Shown: one piece after another, positions 1-5,406 of the stretch
Layout of the letters: the number at the start of each line of letters is the position of its first letter
Position numbering within the stretch: the stretch's first letter is position 1
From: Synergistales bacterium Syner_01
GTDB taxonomy: Bacteria; Synergistota; Synergistia; Synergistales; Aminobacteriaceae
DNA: 6,764 nt
Direction of reading: 5' to 3'
NCBI GenBank assembly: GCA_001604435.1
Contig: LVBO01000306.1
Span: 1-6,764 of the forward strand
Program-made: the position numbers and the translations under genes
Notes under the pieces: generated by a model
Told to the model about the DNA's origin: nothing
Databases searched by the model: none
The model's input: only the letters and a program-made list of their open reading frames with translations

Positions 1-828
1 ATTCAACGCCGGTACGGTGTCGAGCCCCTGAGCGATTTTCTGGGGACCGCGCCGCCCGCGTCTTCTCCTATGGACGTCTTTCCGCTCTATCTGCAACCCG
101 CCGCCGAATCGGTCCATTTCATCAGCTACTTCAACTTCCTTCTCGGCCGGCTGAGAGTCCATCCTTCGGAAGAGGAGTTGATCGAGCGTTTCGGCGCCAT
201 CGGCATCGGCCCCGATTTTTACTTCAACGCCGATAATTTCAGCGCGGAGATTCGCGGCGCGATCGAAGCGGGAATCGCGTCCGCGATAGAGCAGATCGAG
301 GCTTCCCGGGCGATTCTCGGAGAGAGAAAGAACGGATGGGTGCTCACCAGGAGAATTTTCGGGAACAGGGCGGAGATGCAGGGGCTCTATCTCGTCCGCG
401 CCGGAGCCGCGCGTATGGGGTTGTACGGGAACGACCTCGAAGAGGCCTATTATCCTACCGGCAATCTCGATGCGGACGGCGAGCTGTTCGACGCCTCGAA
501 GCACTCGTATGTTCTCCGGTTCGAGAAGGATGAGATTCCACCCGTCGATGCGTTCTGGTCCATCACCATGTACAATCTTCCCGAGCAGCTGATGGTGGAA
601 AACCCGATCAACCGGTACTCCATCGGCGACCGAACGGAGGGGTTGCTGTTCGGTGAGGATGGCTCCCTGGAGCTCTACTTCAGCAAGGCTTCGCCGGGCG
701 GGGAGAAGGAGCGAAACTGGCTTCCGGCGCCTGACGGCCCCTTCTCGCTGACGCTCCGGATGTACCTGCCTCACGGACATGCTCTCGACCCGCTGTATGC
801 GCCGCCGACGGTCCGCAAGGCGGAGTGA
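1..828 (+). CDS. DUF1254/DUF1214 domain protein, 5'-truncated by window edge
   Basis: The reading frame is open from base 1 to the TGA at 826-828, giving 275 visible residues. The start lies outside the window. The ATG at 70 is probably internal, because the codons before it read IQRRYGVEPLSDFLG, which matches the conserved linker of DUF1254 proteins. The C-terminal DUF1214 domain covers about visible residues 130-262, with AFWSITMY (184-191), NPINRYSIGDR (201-211), NWLPAP (239-244) and RMYLP (253-257), all hallmarks of the family. Full-length members are usually about 400-500 residues, so roughly the C-terminal half to two thirds is seen. Such proteins are commonly exported, but no signal peptide can be judged here. 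The biochemical role of the family is not established. The gene converges on the importer operon and shares a bidirectional terminator with it, so the two are probably not co-regulated. Family assignment is strong; function is unknown. Confidence 0.9.
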   Translation: MQRRYGVEPLSDFLGTAPPASSPMDVFPLYLQPAAESVHFISYFNFLLGRLRVHPSEEELIERFGAIGIGPDFYFNADNFSAEIRGAIEAGIASAIEQIEASRAILGERKNGWVLTRRIFGNRAEMQGLYLVRAGAARMGLYGNDLEEAYYPTGNLDADGELFDASKHSYVLRFEKDEIPPVDAFWSITMYNLPEQLMVENPINRYSIGDRTEGLLFGEDGSLELYFSKASPGGEKERNWLPAPDGPFSLTLRMYLPHGHALDPLYAPPTVRKAE

Positions 829-851
829 CGGCGCGGAACAAGGTTTATGAC

Positions 852-900
852 AAAAAAAGAGCGGAGTTCCGGGGTTTTTCCGGGACTCCGCTCTTTTTTT
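852..900. terminator. Bidirectional intrinsic terminator between convergent genes
   Basis: Arms 852-872 and 880-900 pair over 21 bp with one G-U wobble, around a 7-nt loop (GGTTTTT). The outer seven pairs are A-T, so each strand sees a GC-rich stem followed by seven T. It starts 24 nt after the DUF1254/DUF1214 stop codon on the plus strand, and 10 nt after the ATPase stop codon on the minus strand. This fits Rho-independent termination in both directions. Confidence 0.93.
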
Positions 901-910
901 CGCAGAAGGT

Positions 911-2008
911 TTACTGCTCTCTGGCGGGTAAAGCTTTCGTCAGTTCCTGAATGAACGAGACGGAGACTGCTTCTCCCTCTCCGAAGACGCGCCGGGCATC
1001 GGGGTTGTCCACCTGCACGAGAATCTCTCCCATCTCGGTGGCGACGAACGACTCGATGCTGTGGCCGAGATAGACGTTGGTGGTCACCCGTCCGTCGAGG
1101 ATGCCCTCGCCCGGAGGCAGCAGCGTCAAGGACTCGGGGCGGCACATGACAAGGGCGCTCCGCGCGCCTTTCAGCTCTTCCGAGAAGCGCGGAAGACGGA
1201 ATGTCTTTCCCCTGACGTCGACCGTGCAGACTTCGTCGATGTCCCGCACCTCCGCGGGGAAGAAGGCGACCTTGCCGATGAACCCCGCGACGAAGGAGTC
1301 CACCGGGTCGCGGTAGACCTGGTGCGGCGTTCCGATCTGCACGATCTTTCCCTTGTTCATGACGATGATTCTGTCGGAGAGGCTCATCGCCTCCACCCGG
1401 TCGTGGGTGACGTACGCCGCGGTGATCCCGAGCGACTTCTGGATGCGGCGTATCTCCAAGCGCATCTGTTCGCGGAGCAGCGCGTCGAGATTGGAGAGCG
1501 GCTCGTCGAGCAGCAGGACGGCGGGCTCCACGATGAGGGAGCGCGCAAGGGCCACGCGCTGCTGCTGGCCTCCGGAGAGGTGGGACGGGGGGCGCTTGGC
1601 GAGCGCGTCGAGCCCCACCATGCCGAGGAAGCGCATGACCTTTTCGGAAATGGCTTTCTCGGGCATCTTTCGCAGGCGCAGACCGTAGGCCACGTTGTCG
1701 AAGACGTTCATGTGCGGGAAGAGTCCGTAGCTCTGGAAGACCATCGCCGTATCCCGTTTGTTGGGAGGAAGGAAGGTGATGTCTTCGGCGCCGATGCGTA
1801 TCTTCCCCTTCGTCGGCAGTTCGAACCCCGCGATCATGCGGAGCGTGGTCGTCTTGCCGCACCCGGACGGACCGAGCAGTGTGACCAGCTCTCCCGGTGC
1901 GATGACGAAGTCCGCGCCGTCGACCGCATGCACGTCCTTTCCCGATTGCGGGTCCTTGAATATCTTGCTTACCTGTTCGAGAGTGACCGATTTCGATTGG
2001 ATGTCCAT
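911..2008 (-). CDS. ABC importer ATP-binding protein (FbpC/PotA/MalK-type, with TOBE domain)
   Basis: This 365-residue protein is the cytoplasmic ATPase that powers the adjacent permease, probably as a homodimer. The nucleotide-binding domain shows Walker A GPSGCGKT (46-53), the Q-loop Gln92 in VFQSYGLFPH, signature LSGGQQQR (144-151), Walker B VLLLDEP with catalytic Glu169, D-loop SNLDA (172-176) and switch His202 in YVTHDR. The usual Gln after HD is Arg204 here, a mild departure. The C-terminal part, about 240-360, fits a TOBE regulatory domain (for example VMCRPESLTLLP and VYLGHSIESFV). Its length is typical of the ferric/polyamine/sugar subfamily. The ATG at 2008 is chosen because AAGGTGG lies 7 nt upstream. 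It is the last gene of the operon, starting 12 nt after the permease stop and ending just before the shared terminator. The function class is certain; the transported substrate is not shown by this subunit. Confidence 0.96.
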   Translation of the reverse strand: MDIQSKSVTLEQVSKIFKDPQSGKDVHAVDGADFVIAPGELVTLLGPSGCGKTTTLRMIAGFELPTKGKIRIGAEDITFLPPNKRDTAMVFQSYGLFPHMNVFDNVAYGLRLRKMPEKAISEKVMRFLGMVGLDALAKRPPSHLSGGQQQRVALARSLIVEPAVLLLDEPLSNLDALLREQMRLEIRRIQKSLGITAAYVTHDRVEAMSLSDRIIVMNKGKIVQIGTPHQVYRDPVDSFVAGFIGKVAFFPAEVRDIDEVCTVDVRGKTFRLPRFSEELKGARSALVMCRPESLTLLPPGEGILDGRVTTNVYLGHSIESFVATEMGEILVQVDNPDARRVFGEGEAVSVSFIQELTKALPAREQ

Positions 2009-2015
2009 AGCTATC

Positions 2016-2022
2016 CCACCTT
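2016..2022 (-). promoter_or_regulatory. Ribosome-binding site of the ATPase gene, overlapping the permease stop
   Basis: On the minus strand TAAGGTGGGATAGCT precedes the ATG at 2008. The Shine-Dalgarno-like AAGGTGG shares two bases with the TAA stop codon of the permease (2021-2023) and sits 7 nt before the start. This packing suggests that ribosomes finishing the permease help start ATPase translation. Confidence 0.75.
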
Positions 2023-4198
2023 AGAGACTCATGGTCTTTGCGAGGTTTTCGTTCTTCCGAACCAGAAGACGGAGGAGGCCGAACGTCAGGAGCACGATGA
2101 CGATGAGCGTGCTCGCCAGGACGCTGGCAAGGCCGAAGCGCAAGTTCTCGGAGAAGTTGTAGATCAGCACGGTGAGGTGGTACCACCTGGCGGAGATCAG
2201 GAAGATGACCGCGCTGACCGCCGTCATGGAGCGGACGAAGGTGTACGACAGGCTCGAAATGAAGGCGGGCCTGATGAGCGGAAGGACGATGGTGCGGAAG
2301 ATCGTGGGCGTGTCGGCCCCGAGGTCCGCCGCGGCCTCCTCGATCGCGGGATCGATCTGTTTCAGCGAGGCGATGCCCGCCTCCACGCCGACCGGAAGTT
2401 CCCGTATGACGTAGTTGACGATGATGATGGCGCCCGTCCCCACCAGGATGAGCGGGGCTTTGTTGAAGGCGAGGATGTAGCTGATGCCGACCAGCGTTCC
2501 GGGAAGGGCGAAGGGCGTCAGGATGAGCATGTCGAGCAGCCGTTTGCCCGGGAACTTCTTTCTGGCGAGCACGAGGGCGGCGATCATGGCGAGCAGGCCC
2601 GCGATGGGCGTAGCCGCCCCCGCGAGCGTCAGCGTGTCGAGCAGGACGCTCCATCCTCGTTGGAAAGCCTCGCGGATGTTTTCAAGGCTGAAAGAGTAGT
2701 CGATGCCCCAGTTCTTCACGAAGCACCCCGCGATGATCGTGCCGTAGAGGCTCAGCAGGAAGAGGACGATGAGGCACATCAGCGCGACGAGGACCTTTTT
2801 CAGCCCCGGGGAGACGAGGTCGGTCATCCGCCCCGATGGTTTGCCCGTCACGGTGACGTACGATTTTCTGCTCACCCAGTAGCGCTGGACGAGAAACGCC
2901 GAGAGTGTGGGAAGCAGCAGAAGCAGCGAAAGCGCCGCGCCGTGGCCGAGCCGGTTCATCCCGGTGACCTCCATATACGACTCGACCGAGAGGACGCGGA
3001 AGCTCCCCGCGAGGATCAACGGGTTGGCGAAGTCGGCGAGCGAGTTCGTGAAGACGAGCAGCCACGCGCTCAGAAGGCCGGGCACCGCGAGCGGGAAGGT
3101 GACGGTTCGGAAGGTCTCCCAGCGGGTGGCGCGGAGGTTCATCGCCGCGTCCTCCAACGTGGAGTCGATCGCCTCCAGAACGCCGATCATCGTAAGGAAA
3201 GCGATGGGGAACATCCCCATGGTCTGCACCAGCGTCAGCCCGCCGAGGCCGTAGATGCTGAACCCTTCGAGGGCGAGAATCCTCTTTGTGATAAGGCCGT
3301 TGTTGCCGAAGAGCAGGATGATCGAGAGCGTCAGCGAGAAGGGGGGCGAGATAATCGGAAGCGTCGCCATGGCGGAGAAGAATTTCTTGCCCCCGATTCC
3401 GGTTCTGGAGATGACGAAGGCGAAGAGGAAGCCGACGATCGTCGAGGCCGTGGCGGTGAAGACGCCGAGCTTGATGCTTCCCTGCAGGGCGGTGAGGTAT
3501 TGCCGGGCGGTCAGGATGGACTTCCACGTGTCGAGCGTGAACTTACCGTCTTGAATGAAGGTGAGGCGGACCGCCTCGAAGAGCGGATAGGCGACGAAGA
3601 CGCCGACGATGGCGAAGAGCCCCAGAATGACGTACCCGAGAACGGGGTCGCGGCTGTAGCTTGCCACGGCGAAGACAGCGGCGAAGATGACGAGGGCGAG
3701 AATGAAGAGCCCTCTCATGAGGACGAGAAACCTGTCGAAACCCGCGGGCTCGAAGAGAAAGACCGCCGTGCCGGTCACGTCGCCCGTCACGCCGTCGTGG
3801 GCCGGAGCGAAGAGGACGCGACGCTCTTCACCCGCGAATACGAGACGTTGCGCCGGCTGGAAGATCTCGTCGTACATGCTGCTTTCGATCCCCCTGCGGA
3901 ATGTGGAGCTCTCTTTGTTCGCCTCGAAAAACGCTTCGAGAGCCGGAGTGGGGGCGAAGACCGTTATTCCCCCGTCGTCCTCCGGAAAACCTTTGAGAAA
4001 GATCAGGGCGAAGTCGCCGGAGGAGGGCGCGATGCGGCGGAGCCATCCGGAGACGGCCTCGTCGCTCGAAGGTACCGAACCCATCGCGGCGACGGCCGAT
4101 TTCCGGTAATGGCTCTCGGCGAGCGACTGGAAGGAGCCCGTGAGCGCGTTGTTCATCCAGAAGAGAAGCGCTGCGAAAAGAAGCACGGACAGGGACAA
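2021..4198 (-). CDS. Fused two-module ABC importer permease (FbpB-like) with N-terminal extracytoplasmic segment
   Basis: This inner-membrane protein, 725 residues from the TTG at 4198, supplies both halves of the importer channel. Module 1 (about 240-440) carries the EAA loop around LEDAAMNLRATRWETF, and module 2 (about 515-712) carries it around IEEAAADLGADTPTIF. These loops contact the ATPase. In module 1 the usual Gly of the motif is Arg356. Hydrophobic stretches lie near 1-14, 157-180, 187-207, 240-263, 276-298, 321-341, 372-388, 420-437, 466-490, 520-544, 555-577, 584-597, 645-669 and 688-713. Residues 17-155 between the first two are hydrophilic, probably periplasmic, and resemble no domain I recognise. 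Fused FbpB-type permeases are commonly about 500-560 residues, so this one is long. TTG 4198 is the only ATG/GTG/TTG initiator in this part of the frame but lies 32 nt from the strong AAGGAGG. ATT at 4220-4222 is 8 nt from it and adds a Lys-Arg pair before the first membrane segment, so the true start is probably 4222. It lies between the binding-protein and ATPase genes of the same operon. Confidence 0.93.
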   Translation of the reverse strand: MSLSVLLFAALLFWMNNALTGSFQSLAESHYRKSAVAAMGSVPSSDEAVSGWLRRIAPSSGDFALIFLKGFPEDDGGITVFAPTPALEAFFEANKESSTFRRGIESSMYDEIFQPAQRLVFAGEERRVLFAPAHDGVTGDVTGTAVFLFEPAGFDRFLVLMRGLFILALVIFAAVFAVASYSRDPVLGYVILGLFAIVGVFVAYPLFEAVRLTFIQDGKFTLDTWKSILTARQYLTALQGSIKLGVFTATASTIVGFLFAFVISRTGIGGKKFFSAMATLPIISPPFSLTLSIILLFGNNGLITKRILALEGFSIYGLGGLTLVQTMGMFPIAFLTMIGVLEAIDSTLEDAAMNLRATRWETFRTVTFPLAVPGLLSAWLLVFTNSLADFANPLILAGSFRVLSVESYMEVTGMNRLGHGAALSLLLLLPTLSAFLVQRYWVSRKSYVTVTGKPSGRMTDLVSPGLKKVLVALMCLIVLFLLSLYGTIIAGCFVKNWGIDYSFSLENIREAFQRGWSVLLDTLTLAGAATPIAGLLAMIAALVLARKKFPGKRLLDMLILTPFALPGTLVGISYILAFNKAPLILVGTGAIIIVNYVIRELPVGVEAGIASLKQIDPAIEEAAADLGADTPTIFRTIVLPLIRPAFISSLSYTFVRSMTAVSAVIFLISARWYHLTVLIYNFSENLRFGLASVLASTLIVIVLLTFGLLRLLVRKNENLAKTMSL

Positions 4199-4230
4199 CG
4201 AGATGAATCTTTTCGAAGGAATGATCCTCT

Positions 4231-4237
4231 CCTCCTT
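4231..4237 (-). promoter_or_regulatory. Strong Shine-Dalgarno of the permease gene, no standard start at normal spacing
   Basis: The minus strand reads GGAAAGGAGGAGAGG, containing a full AAGGAGG. Eight nucleotides after it comes ATT (4220-4222), in frame with the permease, preceded by ATC (4223-4225). The nearest standard in-frame initiator is TTG at 4196-4198, which is 32 nt away. The site therefore argues for a near-cognate start upstream of TTG. Confidence 0.7.
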
Positions 4238-4260
4238 TCCATATGTGTATGAGGAAAAGG

Positions 4261-4288
4261 CGAAGGAGCTCCTCCGGGAGCTCCTTCG
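4261..4288. repeat. Perfect 12-bp inverted repeat between binding-protein and permease genes
   Basis: The arms CGAAGGAGCTCC (4261-4272) and GGAGCTCCTTCG (4277-4288) are perfectly complementary around a 4-nt loop. In the minus-strand transcript the hairpin forms 22 nt after the binding-protein stop codon and is followed by CCTTTTCC, too weak a T run for full termination. In importer operons a hairpin at this place often stabilises the binding-protein mRNA or partly terminates, so that the binding protein outnumbers the permease. That role is inferred; the repeat itself is plain in the sequence. Confidence 0.8.
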
Positions 4289-4310
4289 TGGTTTTACTTC
4301 GCGGCGGCGC

Positions 4311-5315
4311 TTACCTGGACGAGCCGATTTCGGCGTTCCAGCGCTCCAGGAGACGCGCTTTGTTCGCGGCGTCCCAGACGTCGTCCTGGTCGACGAGCGT
4401 CATCTTCTCGAAGGAGTAGCCGGTGTCGATGGGAGAAGCCTTCGAGCTGAGGGGGATGACGTACCATCCGGCGATGATGTCCATGGCGGTCTGACCGAGC
4501 ATCCAGTCGTAGAGTTTCTTCGCGTTGACGGGGTCCGGGCCGTCCTTCACAAGCGACATCGCAGCCGTCTCGAAGCCGGTGCCGTCGGAGGGGAGGGCGA
4601 TTTCGATGGGCGCGTTCTCGACCTTGAGCTTGATCAGATCGTGCAGGTAGCCGATGGCGACGGGGATCTCGCCGATCGCGCAGCTCTTGCCGGGGGCGGA
4701 GCCGGAGCGGGTGTACTGGTCGATGCTCTTGTCGAGCCGCTTGAGGAAGTCGAACGCCTTGTCCTCGTCGTTGCCGAAGACGCGGATGATCGTCGTCACC
4801 ATGTTGTAGGCCGTGCCGGAGGTGCCGGGGTTGGCCACGCGGACGTGCTTCTCGTACTCGGGCTTGACGATGTCGGCCCAGGAGCTGGGCATCGTCAGGT
4901 TGAGTTCCTTCGCACGGTCGGTGTTCATGGCGAAGGCGATCGGGCCGACGTAGAGGCCGATCCAGAAACGCTCGGGATCATGGAACTTGACGGGGATCGA
5001 GGAGGCCGCGCGAGAATTGTACGGCGCGGTGAGCCCCTTGTTCTTCGCGTCGATGTGGAGGGTGCCCACGCCGCCGACCCAGATGGACGCCCTGGGGTTG
5101 GCTTTTTCGGCCTCGAGGCGCGCAACGGCCTCGCCGGAGGAGAGACGGACCCAATCGACCTTGATGCCGGTTTCCTTCTCGAAGGCGTCGAAAAGCTCCT
5201 TGGCGAGGGGTTCTTCCGTTGTGGCGTAGGCGCTCACCTTTTCGGAGGCGACCGCCGCGCCTGCGAAGAGCGCGAAGAGCAGAACGCAAGCACAGAACAG
5301 ACCGATTCGTTTCAT
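4311..5315 (-). CDS. Periplasmic solute-binding protein of an ABC importer (COG1840, AfuA/FbpA-like)
   Basis: This 334-residue protein captures the substrate for the permease and ATPase encoded downstream. Residues 1-23 are a signal peptide: Lys-Arg, a hydrophobic core from about 4 to 19, and an AVA-Ser cleavage site after Ala23. There is no lipobox, so a free periplasmic protein is expected. The mature part fits a two-lobed type II binding fold, with family landmarks near VSAYATTEEP (27-36), the SSGEAVARLEAEKANP stretch (59-74), WIGLYVGPIAFAMN (118-131) and SDGTGFE (243-249). His225-Asp226 and Glu249 resemble the sugar-contacting residues I recall for hexose-phosphate-binding AfuA, and the adjacent Tyr pair that binds iron in FbpA is not evident. 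The substrate could be a phosphorylated organic compound or ferric iron. The ATG at 5315 has AAGGGAG 8 nt upstream. It is the promoter-proximal gene of the operon. The family is certain; the substrate is open. Confidence 0.94.
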   Translation of the reverse strand: MKRIGLFCACVLLFALFAGAAVASEKVSAYATTEEPLAKELFDAFEKETGIKVDWVRLSSGEAVARLEAEKANPRASIWVGGVGTLHIDAKNKGLTAPYNSRAASSIPVKFHDPERFWIGLYVGPIAFAMNTDRAKELNLTMPSSWADIVKPEYEKHVRVANPGTSGTAYNMVTTIIRVFGNDEDKAFDFLKRLDKSIDQYTRSGSAPGKSCAIGEIPVAIGYLHDLIKLKVENAPIEIALPSDGTGFETAAMSLVKDGPDPVNAKKLYDWMLGQTAMDIIAGWYVIPLSSKASPIDTGYSFEKMTLVDQDDVWDAANKARLLERWNAEIGSSR

Positions 5316-5323
5316 ACTTTCAT

Positions 5324-5330
5324 CTCCCTT
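5324..5330 (-). promoter_or_regulatory. Ribosome-binding site of the solute-binding-protein gene
   Basis: AAGGGAG on the minus strand ends 8 nt before the ATG at 5315. The spacer itself contains ATGAAAGT, so an upstream ATG (5321-5323) opens a three-codon reading frame whose TGA overlaps the true ATG. The main start is supported by the signal peptide it encodes. Confidence 0.75.
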
Positions 5331-5350
5331 TACTGAAATAGATGTTCACT

Positions 5351-5358
5351 TTCCGGAA
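5351..5358. promoter_or_regulatory. 8-bp palindrome in the operon leader, possible operator
   Basis: TTCCGGAA is a perfect palindrome, about 13-20 nt downstream of the predicted transcription start and upstream of the ribosome-binding site. A repressor bound here could block the promoter. It is short, its flanks do not extend the symmetry, and no regulator is encoded in the window, so this is only a candidate. I see no Fur-box-like sequence in the leader. Confidence 0.2.
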
Positions 5359-5377
5359 CCGTAATGAAACCTTTTCG

Positions 5378-5406
5378 AGTATATGGAGAGAGGGGCGTTG
5401 TGTCAA
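5378..5406 (-). promoter_or_regulatory. Sigma-70-type promoter of the importer operon
   Basis: On the minus strand a perfect -35 TTGACA (5401-5406) is followed by a 17-bp spacer (5384-5400) and a -10 TATACT (5378-5383), one mismatch from TATAAT. Transcription should start near 5371, leaving a leader of about 55 nt before the binding-protein ATG. The -35 box contains the TGA stop codon (5403-5405) of the upstream gene. No other comparably strong promoter was seen in the gaps between genes. Confidence 0.82.

Noticed and set aside
70..72. ATG as the start of the DUF1254/DUF1214 gene
   Set aside because: The same frame is open to base 1 and the upstream codons match the family's conserved linker, so the gene is truncated by the window edge.
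771..2654. A 627-codon minus-strand frame overlapping the ATPase and permease genes
   Set aside because: It is Arg/His/Pro-rich and out of frame with the true genes on the same strand. Only the ATPase frame shows Walker A, signature and Walker B motifs.
1061..4252. A 1063-codon open frame on the plus strand, antisense to the ATPase and permease genes
   Set aside because: Its product is a charged, low-complexity Asp/Glu/Arg/His-rich string with no domain, as expected from the complement of GC-rich genes, and the opposite strand carries unmistakable ABC motifs throughout.
4261..4288. The intercistronic hairpin as a full Rho-independent terminator of the operon
   Set aside because: The T run after it is only four bases and set off by CC, and the permease and ATPase genes downstream have no visible promoter of their own.
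4276..4330. A possible frameshift at the end of the binding-protein gene, since another frame ends in VQVSAAAK followed by a stop
   Set aside because: The present frame already reaches a normal length of 334 residues, and the alternative tail is short and Ala-rich, which GC-rich DNA gives easily. Only alignment with orthologues could revive it.
4140..5336. A 398-codon plus-strand frame antisense to the binding-protein gene
   Set aside because: Its Gly/Asp/Val-rich product looks like a shadow, and the opposite strand encodes a clear signal peptide and a family-typical binding protein with its own ribosome-binding site.
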